From positions 370,001 through 434,000 of the forward strand of contig QVRM01007040.1 in assembly GCA_003439945.1 (NCBI GenBank): a DNA stretch of 64,000 nt, in the 5' to 3' direction. The notes under the pieces were generated by a model. That model did not search any database and was not told where the DNA came from. It worked only from the letters and a program-made list of their open reading frames with translations. The translations under genes were made by a program, and so were the position numbers. Positions 23,851 to 36,576 of the stretch are shown here, one piece after another; position 1 is the first letter of the stretch, and each line of letters opens with the position of its first letter. This DNA is from Dermanyssus gallinae. Taxonomy: Eukaryota > Arthropoda > Arachnida > Mesostigmata > Dermanyssidae.

Positions 23851-26045
23851 AATCTATCGTTTCTGTGAACGATGTCAGAGCGACGATGCAAATTCAACAT
23901 GGGCTAAGTCAAGCAAACGAGAAACAGCTCTTCTGCGCACAGATCCCATTTTCATATCTAACATTTCCTTCTCCCCTTTCGCGTTTAAGTTTAATTCTTC
24001 CTTCTCTCTTCTCCCACTTTCGACTCCCTTTCGCCCTCTCTCTCTTTTCTTCCTATTTGTGGTAGCGTGTTTCTAAATCCATTTCGGTCGTTGTTGCTTG
24101 TTCGCTTGTCTGTGTGTGTGTGTGTGTTCGTAATCTTCGGGCGTATTTTCGTCAGCGGTGTTCTTTGCCTGCTTGCCTTACGTCGGCCGATATTGCCTTC
24201 AAATCTAAATCTATTCACATCATCATCATCGCCATCACCAGCTCTCCCCTCTGCCTTGCCCTTCCTACTGGGTAAAAATAAGAAATTTGGTTGAAGTACA
24301 CCATGCTTCAGGCTAGCGGTCCGACTTAAGCCAGGCAGAGACTTGGCGTTCCGATGTCATCGCCATTCTCATAGATGGCGCCACCTCCATCTCTCCCTTC
24401 CTCGCCCCCCCCGACGTGCACCGCGAGGTTCGTGTGCCTCCGTGTCCAAATAGGGAAACTGCTAACAGCATAACATGTGGTAGCGGTCCCTGTGGTTGTT
24501 GATACGTAGCCCCAACGTTGGCCTTGCTGCTGCTACCCTAGTCGAAACTTTCTGTTAATTCGTCGAGAAGTAAGTTTAACTCCCCCCCCCCCCGCGCCTG
24601 GCACCGACGGTGGCTGTGATGTTGTTATCTTTGCCACAGAAGATTCTAGCTTCGATGTGGTGGGGTTTTCGCGACGCGTCCTAGGCCAATATGCACCCAG
24701 ACCCCTACCGTTCAATGTTGGGACGGCGGGGGGATCGCCGTCCTTATGGATCAAATTGTTAACGTTCAGATCGGCGCCCAGTGCACGGTTACCACTCGCG
24801 ACGGTAGGCTGATCGCCGCTAACTGATGACATACTGCATGATACTGCCTAGAGTACTGGGCAACAGAAAACATTTACAGATTGAACATCTGTTGAAATAT
24901 TAGAACTGTCACATAATCATGTCTGGAAAACTTTTCACTAACAAAATGGCCCAACTTACACCGATATGTGTATGTATGCATATTTTTGATTGGCTGGAAT
25001 GAAGTGTATACAGTGAGCAGCAGCAGCAGCGGTATCCGGTCTGTCCGGTTGTCTAAACACGTGGCGTGGCCTGATCTATAGAATACGTCAAAGCAACAAC
25101 AACAACGAGGCAACAAAATATCTGAATTGTCTGCCCTGATTGCTTTCATCATTTTCGCGATGTCTCGTATCGTGTCGCGAATGTTGCTGCTGAGACACAA
25201 TGTGACGCGTAATTGAAGCGCGTCACTCACAGAGATGTCGCTCGGGTGTGTGTGCTTTTTTTTCGGGGCTCGCGTGATACTTCCTCTATCGGGCTTTCAT
25301 CCACCCATCCATCCATTGCGAGACAACCCCTCATTCGGCTGTAACTGTAAGACTTGTCAACGAGTTGCTTTAGTCAGCGCGATGCTTGATGAGTTCTTCC
25401 AGGGCAGCTCAGCAGCTTCCTACAGAACCCCCCTCCGCCCCGGCGCCCCCCGTCGACCGACCGACAACAGCGAAATACAGACCAGTGGCATTCAGTGACG
25501 TGTTTCCACCAGGTTCTACAGCGTACAGATCATAAGGGGGGGAGAGAGATGGAAAGGAGGCGGAGAGGAGAGGAAGGGGCGAAAAGGGGGCACGCGAGGG
25601 GGCGGAAAAGGAAGAAATGCATCGGTGCCAAAGACCAGCCGACGTACCGACGTGTCCAGTCAAAGACACCGCCTCCTGATCGGTGGGCAAAACGGTGGTC
25701 CGTTCGCTTGCTGGCTGCATGGCTGGCTGGCTGGCTGTCCCTATTGCCTGCCTGTATGTGGCATTTTGTCTGCGGGATGTGTCTCGGGCCACCGACTTGT
25801 CGGGTATTCTGTACTTGGTCTTCTGCCAGCTGTATGTCAATGTGGCGGCCTTATACCCCATACGAGGCCGATCATGAGTTCGCTCTGATGCTTTTCTCTC
25901 TGCTGCCGCCACCAGCGCTGCCACTACGTGGCGGCAGGTAATCGTAGGATATTTTTTTTGTCCATCGGGCAATTATGCATGCCGCATCGGATCGGCCTGC
26001 CAAAAGCTGTAGCAGCGTCTGGGAGATGTATACATATTTATATGC
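23851..26045. other. Unassigned stretch
   Basis: Includes a pyrimidine-rich patch (about 23965-24055), a (GT)n patch at 24110-24127, a C12 run near 24583-24594 and a G/A-rich patch near 25535-25615. Minus frames 24832-24533 and 25972-25409 show no recognisable domain. Confidence 0.4.

Positions 26046-26049
<4 letters not shown>

Positions 26050-26093
<44 letters not shown>
26050..26093. repeat. (TA)n array
   Basis: About 22 uninterrupted units. Confidence 0.96.
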
Positions 26094-26095
<2 letters not shown>

Positions 26096-27204
26096 CATAG
26101 TATAGTTAACGTGTCTGTGTTATTATTGTCATTATTATTAAAAGTCAAGAAGGCACTTTACACGTTCAAGGTATAAGGTAGATGGGGCCAAAATGTTCGT
26201 CATTTCGACAACGATACCCGGGACGTTAATTACGTGAAAGTTTCGCCTGTCATGCGAGTAAACGGGTGACTGTTCGTGTCTATGGAGGTGGCGATGACCG
26301 GTTTGTCTTCGTAAGATGCTCGCATACATCGCAAAAGAAGAAGTAGAAGAAGAAGTATCATCATGATGCCAGCCCGGCATCATGCTGGACTTCAACTTCT
26401 TTCACATGGTGTCAACCCTGGCAACAAAAAACAGAGTCATCGACAGTTATCTAGGCTACGTAGAGAGTTCGCTAGAGCTAGGTCGATCGATCGATCGATG
26501 CTAGTCTAGGATTAGACAGGATTAAATTGGCCAGTTCATTACCTTCAGGCGCCGTTTGCCTACGCATGATATCGAGCGCCGTCATCGCGGTCGGTACTCA
26601 CACTCATGTCTACTGTGTCAATGTCTGTCTGCTGTGCGGCTAGACAGACAGGCGGCCGGCGGTGACGATGTTTGCAATAGTAGTTTGGATGGGCGATCTT
26701 AGCTTACGAGCGGTCATGGGAGAAGTAGTACCATTGGCGTGATTGTTTTTCCGTTGTTGCTGCCGTTGCTGTTGCTGCTACGACTGTTTTTGTTGCTGGT
26801 GTATTGCAGTTTCGTTGTGGCAATCTAGCAGTAATAATACTTTGTGTACTTAAAGTAGTAATGGAAAGGCGACGAAGAGCAGGCTTGACTAACCGGCGAG
26901 CCGCAATCAGGTTGCGCTTGAGGTGTCAACCGAGCAACCCGGGAGAGCATGTTAAACCACCTAAATGATTGGTGATGAAACTATGGCCTGGCTGCTGTAA
27001 CGACCGTGGTCCGCTAGGGGTAGCGCTGCTCCAGTTGCGTGCAAGTTGTTGCAGGCAAAGTGTTCCCGGCGCACAGCAACGATAGCATCGTCTCTTGAAA
27101 CGATGTGAATAAACGTGAAGTTCGTCATACAAAAACAGCAACGCCGACAACGAGTTCGATAGCAGCGACCACGGATACAGCCACAACTGCAACTGCAGCA
27201 ATGA
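26094..27204. other. Unassigned stretch
   Basis: Holds a GATC-type patch, gatcgatcgatcgatc, near 26483-26499. No supported gene. Confidence 0.4.
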
Positions 27205-27680
27205 TCAACAGCAATTGCGACAACAACAATAACAACAATAACAACAACAACAGCAATAGTGACCACGACTACAGAAACACGCAACAACAACAATCAGCAA
27301 CAGCGCCGGCAACAACAACAACAACAAGGGCAACAACCCTTATTGATTAAATTAGAACTGTAATCGCCGTAATAGTAAATAGTGCTTGTAATAGGGGCGG
27401 CTGCTATTAGCAACACCATTAGGGTAATAATACCAACACTAACAACAACAACAAAAACGTCACCAGCAACAAGAATAGCAGTGATGCACGAGATAGATTA
27501 CGACGCCTAGTACAATAACGACCACCGCGGGGATAGACGCAACAACAAAAACAACGACAACAACAATAGCAACAGTAACAACAACAACAACAACCGAGTA
27601 ATAACGACGGCGGCAGCACGACAAAGACAATGGCTCCTGTAGCAGTCACACTTGCCGTAGCAACAACAATAAGCGAACGA
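27205..27680 (+). repeat. Two CAA/AAC-rich blocks
   Basis: Blocks at about 27205-27335 and 27430-27600, separated by ordinary sequence. Asn/Thr frames across them are artefacts. Confidence 0.88.
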
Positions 27681-27798
27681 TGACTCATGAGCGTCTCATT
27701 AACAGTCGTCACAAGAGCAGCGTGCATGTTCTGTTCGCTAACAGGTCATGTCAGCACGGCCGGCCGTGCTAGAGTGCACCACACGTTTGTGTATATAT

Positions 27799-27807
27799 TT
27801 GTATATA

Positions 27808-27874
<67 letters not shown>
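27799..27874. repeat. (TA)n array, about 75 bases
   Basis: One gc interruption near the left end, otherwise pure. Confidence 0.97.
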
Positions 27875-27878
<4 letters not shown>

Positions 27879-27879
27879 C

Positions 27880-28595
27880 CAAACGTTCTGCGTGCGTATA
27901 AACGATTGCTAGCATCACGACGTAGACTAGGGGGTAGATAGACTAGCAGTGTGTATAAAGTCGTGGCAGCAACAACAACAAAAACAACAGATGACTCTAG
28001 GGCGGCTAGCGTCACAGCTCCGGGCTGTAACCGTTAACCATAGTCACCATAGCGACAGCCACCACCATCGCAAGTCGTGGCTGAACTTGACGTTATAGTA
28101 ATCGTCGAGTCAAAGCCACATGTTGGCCATGCTCTAAAAATACGCACACAATTCCTGCGAGACGGCTGCTGGCGAAGTAGGGAGGCTTGTCATTGTCATA
28201 ATCTCAAACTAGAGAGATGTTTTGTTCAACTAGCAGAAAGATTTAGACGAACGGGATTAACAGGTCGACAGGTTGACAACGAACCAGATAAAGCGGGCGA
28301 GAGATAGAGCGAGAAAAAGAACAAGGACATAGTGGCAGTTTCGACAACTAGTGACCACAGAAGAAGAGATTGCATGATTGTGAGAACGTAAAACAACGCG
28401 GTGACAAAATCTCGGTCAAAGTGAGCGTCGTGATCCGCAGTAGTACTTCCTTGGTAGATTAATCTGCTGTGTTTCCGTCTATGTCTTTGTCGCTGTGTAT
28501 GTGTGTTAATCTTGCTGGTGTTATTGTTGTCCGTGTCTCAGGTAAGACGGCTATTTGAGTGGCTACGAGAACGCGTAAGTCATGAAGAGGAAAAA
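27880..28595. other. Unassigned stretch
   Basis: No supported feature. Confidence 0.4.
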
Positions 28596-28597
28596 CA

Positions 28598-28656
28598 TCT
28601 CTCTCCCTCTTTCTCTCTCTCTCTCCCTCTCTCTAGATATATATATATATATATAG

Positions 28657-28714
<58 letters not shown>
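28598..28714. repeat. Compound (CT)n(TA)n array
   Basis: About 37 bases of CT units with interruptions, then about 78 bases of TA units with one gataa interruption. Confidence 0.97.
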
Positions 28715-28717
<3 letters not shown>

Positions 28718-29390
28718 CTCAAACCATGCCAGCAATTTACTTCTCGTTCCACAACGGCGATTAGTTTACAATGTCGCAAAATAAGTGTGCGCAAAAGCTA
28801 AATGAGGGCACATTTATTGCTTGTGTGTCTATGTGTTGCACTCGAGAACAGCGAGCCGTCGTCATTCAAGTACTTCAGATCGTATCCGAGCAGTGCACAG
28901 CTTAGCATGTGTGCATCCAATGTGTGGATTAGAGCAGGTAGGAGGAGCAGACACAAACAAAGACGAACTACAAGCAGGAAAACTATGAACGGACTACTAC
29001 ACTTCACGGACAGACACTGACTTCCCGGATCGTGTCCAAAGTTCGTCGAGAACAACTGTGTCGTTTGGTAGGACTTCGTCTCGGACGAGAAGTTGCTGCT
29101 GCTGCCGAAGGTCAAGGCGTAACCAAATTGTCGCGACGCGACAACGTCGACATCGCTTTCAATGCTTTTTGACAACGTTGGCACCGTTTTGGTTTTCCGA
29201 GGCGCGTCTTCTGCGCTTGAGACAGAAGTCTGCGGCTTGTTTCCCGCCTTCCTTCTCTCTCTCTGGCGAAATGTGCGCGTGAATCGTCTCAGTCAAAATC
29301 GGCAATGGCCGGTGCATTTCGTTGTTGCGACTCGCATTGACGGGTGTGGCTAGACGGTGACCATGCACTGACCATCCTGCCCTCTCCCTC
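28715..29390. other. Unassigned stretch
   Basis: No supported feature. Confidence 0.4.
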
Positions 29391-29393
29391 CCT

Positions 29394-29457
29394 TCTCTCT
29401 ATATATATCTCTCTGTCTGTCTCTCTAACTCACTATATATCTATCTATCTATCTACC
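29394..29457. repeat. Mixed (CT)n, (TA)n and (TATC)n patch
   Basis: tctctctatatatatctctc is followed by GTCT units and tatctatctatctatctacc. It shows the CT, TA and tetranucleotide motifs interconverting within 65 bases. Confidence 0.9.
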
Positions 29458-29918
29458 TGTCCACCTCACGAGCAAGACTCGCTTGGAAGCAGGAAAGCGT
29501 TGACATTTCCTTCAGAAGAGAAAAAACCACAACACCAACAGCAGCAGCAACAACAACAAGAACTAGAAGGCAACGGACGCTCGTCACGACAACGAACGGT
29601 GCTGATAGCTGATGACTGACAGTGGTTCTAGTACGACCGCTTCGTAGTAGAGGTAGTCGTAGTAGTCGTAGTTGTAGCGCTATTACGTCGACTGATGTCA
29701 GACTAACCCAAGCAACCCTCATTGCGTCGGCCGAACGTGAATTCCCCGGACCGACAGGTAATGATGACCTGGCAGATCACAACGGCAGCAGCAGCAAGCA
29801 TTAACATCGTAACAACAGCTAAACAATACTAACAATGGCAGCACGATGTCGACAACATCATCAACGAAATAGCATGAGCAAGAATAACACTTACGCCCAC
29901 GACACGGCGTTAGAGACA
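29458..29918. other. Unassigned stretch
   Basis: Short CAG/CAA (29537-29560) and TAG (29646-29675) patches only. Confidence 0.4.
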
Positions 29919-29919
29919 A

Positions 29920-30140
29920 CTGCCACAGCAACCACAACAACAGCAACAACAACAACAACAGCAACAACAACAGCAACAATAACAGCAGCAACAACAACAA
30001 TAACAGCAACAACAACAACAACTTTTAGTGATTCTACCATGACCATCACAATTACAATAACGCGAGTAGGCGTAGTCAGACAAACAACATAATAACGACG
30101 ACGACGACAACAACGAAAACAACAACCACAACAACAATGA
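29920..30140 (+). repeat. CAA/CAG-rich block
   Basis: Nearly continuous CAA and CAG units to about 30022, then GAC/AAC units near 30095-30140. Confidence 0.9.
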
Positions 30141-30357
30141 CAGTAACAACAGAATCTAAGCGCGACATACAGTAATAACTGCCACAATAGCGGACTGCAA
30201 TAATGACAGTAACAGCAGTCAGTGCCAGTCTGGCAAAAGCCAAGCAAACAGCAAGTAATTACTCGCCAGACCCATAAGAAAGATGGCCAACATGATATTA
30301 ACAGAAGTCCGGCCTCAGAGCGAGCGCGTACTGACTTCGCGTATCTCGCCCTTTGGA

Positions 30358-30358
<1 letters not shown>

Positions 30359-30418
<60 letters not shown>

Positions 30419-30425
30419 CATATAT
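30359..30425. repeat. (TA)n array with GT/CA interruptions
   Basis: TA units broken by tgtata and catacata. Confidence 0.95.
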
Positions 30426-30840
30426 CTGTGCATGCGTGCGTGGATTACGTTTTCAACGTAAACAATAAGATCCCCCAGACGCAGCAACGGTAATACGTCA
30501 TGTACGCATGTTTCTGCAACTCGGTGAACAAACATGCGAACCAACCACATTCAGTTGAGGGGTCGCTCCTTTGCATTGCATATCTGCTCGTTTGTCTATT
30601 CCATCATTAATATGTTGTTCTTCTGCAATTTCTTCTCTTTCTTCTTCTTCACGTATTCTTTCTGATCTCATCCCGTAATGTTGTAGTAGTTGGTGCCGCT
30701 ATTGTCGGTGACGCTTGTGGTGTTGCCGCGGATGGATGGAGCGCTAGAGTGATGGCGGGGTGACGGTGATGGTGTTTCTGAAGATTGGTGAATACGCCTC
30801 GAACGACAGTCGCTCAACGAGTGACGACGACATTTTTGTG
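30426..30840. other. Unassigned stretch
   Basis: No supported feature. Confidence 0.4.
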
Positions 30841-30893
30841 AACCCCCCCTCCCTCCACCCCTGGTTAGATCGCGCGGGGGGTGGGGGGGGGTT
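30841..30893. other. C-rich/G-rich inverted-repeat pair
   Basis: aaccccccctccctccaccc at 30841 is followed, after a short spacer, by ggggggtgggggggggtt ending at 30893. The reverse complement of the right arm closely matches the left arm. The pair could form a hairpin, and each strand carries a G-tract cluster. Confidence 0.75.
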
Positions 30894-30989
30894 CAAACGT
30901 CCCCCGTACGCCCGCTTCAAATGGCGGGCGTCGCGCGTGCCAGGGCCGTTTCGTTACAACTCTTCGTTTGTCTACTGCTACGATACATC

Positions 30990-31300
30990 CACTACAATTA
31001 CCACTACTACTACTACTACAACTTTGTCTTCTTCGCCGTTGACGTTTTCTTCGTGCTTTTCGTCTCTTTCGACATATCCATCTCCATCACCAACATCATC
31101 ATCATCATCTCCACCGTTCTTCTGTAACTGCATACTCTTCGTCCGATTGATCCATCGCACCATGATCCGCATGGCTTCCTCTCCGCATGGTTGCTGCGTC
31201 ATCATTCATGCCGATACGTGTGTATGTGTGGTGGTTGTGGGAGCGGTAGGTGTGGGATGACGGTAACGACAACGACGACGACGACGACGAGTTGACGCCC
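30990..31300. repeat. Scattered TAC, ATC and GAC trinucleotide patches
   Basis: TAC units near 31000-31020, ATC near 31090-31110 and GAC near 31266-31290. No gene. Confidence 0.75.
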
Positions 31301-31394
31301 TGCGTGCGCTGTGCTGCGACCTCTCGTATTTGGTGGTGTTCGCGGCTTAGTGGTGGGCGCTGCGTACCGGTGCGCCCCGACACAAACGACCACG

Positions 31395-31565
31395 AACAGC
31401 ACAAACAACAACGACAATCACAACAGCGGCAGCAACAACAACAACAACAATAACAGCTGCAGCAACAGCAGCAATTACAACAACAGCAACAACAATCACA
31501 GCAACAGCAACAACAATCACAGCAGCAGCAGCAGCTGTGGTAACAATAACAACAACAATGATATC
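31395..31565 (+). repeat. CAA/CAG-rich block
   Basis: Includes a short repeated piece, cagcaacagcaacaacaatc, near 31480-31520. Confidence 0.9.
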
Positions 31566-31877
31566 AGCATCGTCTTCGTTGAAAGTGTGACGGGGGACGT
31601 GCCGCCACCCCGGCAGCACACGACGAGACCAGTATAGTTCTCTCAGGCCACTACTCCATCTGGGAGCGCGGGGGGAAGCGGGGGTAAATAGAGGCCCATG
31701 CGGCCGCCCCAGCATACGCTACCGCCTGACGTGTATGCAGAGTTCAGTTTATGCGACTGGTGCAAAATCGGTCAAAACGACGACAATTGTCGGCTGCGGT
31801 TCTATGTCCACAACGATAACAGTGAGATTGATGGTAGATTTGTCGTTGATGTTGTTCATAATCACTACAGCTATGCG

Positions 31878-31901
31878 CTATATATATATATATATATATA
31901 G

Positions 31902-31930
<29 letters not shown>
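31878..31930. repeat. (TA)n array
   Basis: TA units with one gata interruption. Confidence 0.95.
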
Positions 31931-31936
<6 letters not shown>

Positions 31937-32073
31937 TTACTAAGCAAATTTTGTTTTACATTACATGCGCATAGATGTCACTGAAATTTGCCCAAAAGTG
32001 GCGCTTTGAGACACTTTGCCAATCACAGAACCTAAATTTGCATTCCGAGGATGCATAGCAAAATGCCTTCCGC

Positions 32074-32074
32074 G

Positions 32075-32121
<47 letters not shown>

Positions 32122-32122
32122 G
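32074..32122. repeat. (TA)n array
   Basis: About 22 units with aaata and gtata interruptions at the edges. Confidence 0.95.
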
Positions 32123-33520
32123 AGCAAAAGTATGCACACGGTTTTCATATAATCGCCGATTATTGGAAGAAGATATGGAGGAATGCTTCTGTTGTTGTTG
32201 CTGCTGCTGCTGCTGCTGCTCCAGCCAATTGGAAGCTAAATCCCTATCGTGAAACTGATTCGTTGATTCGCGGATTTGTCGCAACACCTGAGCTGGTCTG
32301 AGGTGGCCGCGCATTGCGAGAGAGACAGAGAGAGGTTTACTTTCTCACTTGCCAATAGATGAAGTGTAGAGAAATACAGAAACAGGTCGAATCAACGTAT
32401 GACGTTACTAGAGCAAACACCTGTTGCAAGGCCGCAAGCAACGTCTGCGGTCGAACGTCGAGGATCAACCCACAGTATTTCTCAATTCTCATCGCGAACA
32501 ATTCTTAGAATTTCTAATAAACATTGTACTTAGAATTTCTAATACACAATTGTAAATCATTCAAATGAGCGTTTACGGCAGACACTTTCAGTTCTCGCCG
32601 ATAACTTTTTTGTTAAGAACGACACACCAGACCGCCCCCTCCCAGAATGATGATTGCCAATGGTACAAAGAGTCGTACTTGTGTGCAGTAATAGCCATAA
32701 TCCCTCGAGCTATCGGTTCGATATGGCAACATTTACATCAACAAATACCACTTTGCGATATTTGGCCGCGCGTAGGGCGGCCTGGCTTTTGTGCCAGGGA
32801 GGGCAATAAATAAGCCTTAAGTTATGATGCGAAAACGCGAAACGACAAAATCCCTTGTCGCCTTCGACGGATAAGCCTACTACTATCTAGGTTACACATA
32901 GTAGTCATGGTGGTGGGTCATGACCTGCTGCTAACTACTATATGCCGAAGTCGGTCGCAATCCGTAACAACGAGTTGAATCCAGCGAAGAGCTAACCATA
33001 TCGCCTATTGATTGAGTCGTGCGCCGACAGCTCTAATAAAAGAAAATATAAATAAATAAAAATACTATGCCACGTAACAGTTGTGATTCTCGACAGATAG
33101 TTGTATGTAAGACACGTCGTGTAAAAGGCACAGCTATTAACGGTCTCGAATGAGCCTATATGTGTTGTTGCCTTTAAATCGCACGCGAAGACAGCCACGC
33201 CAGTACGCGTACATCAATAAGCCGAAGGCATCCACATATTTTATACTATGAAGTATAAACAAACAACAACAACGACGACAACAACAGGGCGTTAAGGGAC
33301 GAGATCGCTACAAATCTGTCTCACATCGAAACGAACTCAAGTCGATCAAAGAGTTTGCGTTAATCGAAGTAATACTGTACGTAGGTACAGAAACGTTCTA
33401 GCGAACTAGCGGCCAAGCCTCGCCATAGGATTGACCTCATTGGCATGTGACGGGCGTCGTAACGAAGTTGTGGTATTTGCCTACGAAGAGGAAGACGACG
33501 ATACTAAGAGCAGCAACCAC
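32123..33520. other. Unassigned stretch
   Basis: A CTG patch lies at 32197-32222. Otherwise unique-looking with no supported gene. Confidence 0.45.
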
Positions 33521-33760
33521 AACAACAGCAACAACAACAACAACAATAATGACGACGACGACGACGATCCTCGATGATTGTCAATGGCCAGTCTTGACGC
33601 ACAACTTGTCATGGCACTAGCCAGCATTCTGTCGCCAAGCGAGCTTCGCCAACAACGACAGCAAAGATGGCGGCCACGGCACCATAATGGCCGCTTCTGC
33701 TGCTGTTGTTGTTGTTGTTATTGTTGCTGCTGCTGCCGCCGCTGCCGTCGCTGTTGTCCT
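33521..33760. repeat. CAA, GAC and TTG/CTG patches
   Basis: CAA near 33525-33548, GAC near 33549-33566, and CTG/TTG near 33695-33735. Confidence 0.8.
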
Positions 33761-33895
33761 GCTTATTCTGTTTGCATTTCCGCAGCAAGCGCTGCAGCGT
33801 TCGCCGTTCTGTAGTAGCACTGCATGCCGCCCGCCCGCCCGTCGCTAGAGCCGATTTGTTTCGTCCGACCGTCGTCCGCACAACAATGCTGCGCC

Positions 33896-33981
33896 CAAGC
33901 AGCGTCAGTAGACACCAGTAGACGTAGTGAGACGTGGTGGTCGAAGGCTCATTGCAGAAAAACTAGGTTCTGGTGGCCAAA
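33896..33981 (+). repeat. Local duplication, unit 1
   Basis: Contains caagcagcgtcagtagac, ggtggtcgaaggctcattgc, agaaaaactagg and ttctggtggccaaa. A second copy with the same word order lies at 34207-34305, on the other side of SINE A6. Confidence 0.7.
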
Positions 33982-34174
33982 GTCGAGCCCGGTAGAGGCG
34001 TGGTGGGTAGGGGCATTCGCCTGCGCCTCGCGACCGGACAAGACACTACATAGGTGCGCGGGTTCGAGCCCCACCGTTGCACCGATTTGTACCTATGGGG
34101 TCCGTCTATGAAGCATTGCGAAATCCCATAAACATTAAATCTTGGCTGAGGTTCAGCCCGAAAAGTATTTTTTT
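33982..34174 (+). mobile_element. SINE family A (copy A6) with target-site duplication
   Basis: Starts gtcgagcccggtagaggcgt, with B box gcgcgggttcgagccccacc, then cgttgcaccgatttgtac, gtctatgaagcattgcgaaa and cttggctgaggttcagcccg, ending in aaaagtatttttttt. It is bounded on both sides by ttctggtggccaaa (33968-33981 and 34175-34188), a perfect 14-bp duplication diagnostic of LINE-type target-primed integration. This fixes the true 5' and 3' ends of the family and shows that the tail can be a short T-rich run rather than poly(A). Confidence 0.9.
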
Positions 34175-34206
34175 TTCTGGTGGCCAAACGAGAGTGCACG
34201 AAAGCC

Positions 34207-34305
34207 AATATTATTGCGTTCAAGCAGCGTAAGTAGACTGGTAGTAGGTGGTAGAGATGGTGGTTCACTGCAGAAAACGCAGGTTCTGGGTTCTGGTGGC
34301 CAACC
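34207..34305 (+). repeat. Local duplication, unit 2
   Basis: caagcagcgtaagtagactg, ggtggttcactgcagaaaac, gcaggttctggg and ttctggtggccaac correspond to unit 1 with small insertions. Because the SINE is present only once, it probably entered one unit after the duplication. Confidence 0.65.
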
Positions 34306-34310
34306 GGAGA

Positions 34311-36060
34311 GCCAAGAGGCCATCTTGCTAATAACCAATCAAGAGAGATGCGGGAAAAATGGTCATGGCTGAATGGTCATCACCGTAAATCACCGCACAG
34401 CCAAACACGTGAGATTGGCGTGTTGCTGCTGATAATGACCGGCGTGGCTCACGTTAACTACGCAGGCTATAGCTACCAGGTACGTCGGGGCACAACGCCC
34501 AGGCGAGACCGTGTTACCTGAAGATACCTGGCGAATATGGCTGCTTGCACGTCGCTGTTTCACGCATTCCCGAAACTTCTGTCATTGAGAAGAAAACTAA
34601 CCTACAGAACTGTACCAACGCAAACGGCCACTTTGCTAAACGGGGTAATACCCCTTCTACCACTACTTTTTTATTTTATTTGAATATATGTGACAACCAT
34701 TTTCATCAGAACTACTTTCGTTTTACTTCGCTGAGCTACTATTACTACTACTACTACTAATAATAATAATAATCATAATACTGCTGCTACTGCGGAGAGA
34801 ATGGGGCCGACAGAAATCTCTATCCAGAAATGACCAAGGAGGAACACCAATCTCAGTGATTAGCAACGAGCCTAGACAAAAGACAACGATAGAAAGATAG
34901 CGCATTTAATGCGACACTGATTCCAGAAGTTGGTCAGCCTTCATTGGGCAGCACCGATGAAAAGCTACGAACAGAGTTTGCTACGAGTAGGAAGGCGCTG
35001 AAAATAGCCTTCCTCGTAGCAAAGACGAGGGCGACCACTCGGAACACGCCTTGCTTCGATGTCTGCAACTCTGAGCGGCATAGAGAGAGAGAAGAAATAT
35101 ACATAATGGTCATCGCTTTTGGCCACCAGATAATGACAAAGGTAATGCTATCAAGCAAAATTAAATGGATGATCTCAGCCCACTTCGTCAGTAATATCAT
35201 TAGCGACATATAACCCTGCTTCGAGTGAAGGTGGCCCCCGACCAAAAAAATCACTAGTCGCAATTGTTCACTTGAAGTTTTTGTAGTTATAGTATCAGTA
35301 GTCGTACCACCCGATTGGCCCTTACACCAGATAAGAGGGAGTGGTTGAAAAGAGGGAGAGAGATTACCTTCCAACACTGGGCTGACCCAATTCCTTACGG
35401 GCCACGACTGCACTTTCCGAAAATACCTTTATCGTATTGAATGTACTAGACGTCGCCAGTACGCATTCCGAAGAAGGAAGCGACGTCAAACAGACGTTTG
35501 ATGTTCCCACAGCGTTTACCGCTCTTGGGGCGCTGCTGGCGCGTTTTTTGAATGAGCGATTTGGTTACTTTGTCACCTGCAAACAAGTAGCGCAGGCACC
35601 CTTGTACGGTTGACACTCGGAAGCTCGAACCACAACATTGAGGACTTTGCCGCAATCATCATCGTCATCATGATCAAATGAAAAGACCTGGTACACACCA
35701 CCGTATTGTGGGCTCTCTGCCCACGAGCAACTCTAAACTAAGAGTAGGAGAAGATCGAGTAACCTTAAGTAATAGCAGGAGGTGATGCATTATTAAAGGA
35801 GGCGCGGTACCAGAACCTCGCCTCACTACCCGAGGCTTAAAGGTGAAGGGTGTTTTAGTGGGTATTACGCCAATAATAACAACAACATAGGCATCGAAGC
35901 CGACGCTACCCGTCGCAAGGATGTGCGCAAAGGCATTTTTCCTTCTTACAAAAAAAAACACTTGTTGATCGACCACCCGCAGGGGTTTAAGGTTGTCCGT
36001 CGCTATGACTACAAATCGCCTATTTATTGTGTGTCGTTGTCGATTCATCCATCCATCCAC
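34311..36060. other. Unassigned stretch
   Basis: TAC/TAA patches at 34737-34775. The minus frames 35413-34934 (159 codons) and 35655-35446 (69 codons) have balanced composition but no recognised family. Confidence 0.35.
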
Positions 36061-36425
36061 CGTCCATCTATCCATCTATCTATCGGTCATGCAAAATTGG
36101 AGAATGCTGGACGGCGGTATGTTGTAGCATGACTATATACTTGGCTATAGTATGCCATCATTCCTAGCACTACCAATACTACGATTACTACGGGAAGTCG
36201 TGGCTTGAAGCAGCGGCAGCAGCAGCATCCAACAAAGAGCCCTCTCGTCGCTTGTTGAGCTGTGTCTCCTGGCGTGTGTCGATCGATCGGTCGGTCGATC
36301 GCTGTGACCGTGTTGGCATTGGCCTTCGATGAGTCAATAACTTCTGGCAAACGATCGCCACTTACTTGCCTCCTGTTCTCGGTGGCCGCCGCTATCTTCT
36401 TTCTCTTTTCTTCGGTTTCTTCTTC
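36061..36425. other. Unassigned stretch
   Basis: ATCC/ATCT-type patches near 36044-36085. No supported gene. Confidence 0.4.
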
Positions 36426-36429
36426 TTCT

Positions 36430-36477
36430 TCTTTTTGTTCGTCGTCATCGTAGTCGTCGTCGTCGTCGTCGTCGTCG

Positions 36478-36536
<59 letters not shown>

Positions 36537-36548
36537 GCAATTGTTGCT
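36430..36548 (-). repeat. (TTC)n(GTC)n(GTT)n compound trinucleotide array
   Basis: TTC units, then GTC units, then about 20 GTT units in succession: three related triplets laid end to end. Confidence 0.95.
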
Positions 36549-36576
36549 GTCGCTATCGCCACCAAGCCCCACCTTA

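Noticed and set aside
29891..30550. 219-codon minus-strand frame
   Set aside because: Passes through a TA array (Tyr/Ile run) and a TTG array (Val/Ala run); chance concatenation of repeats without stops.
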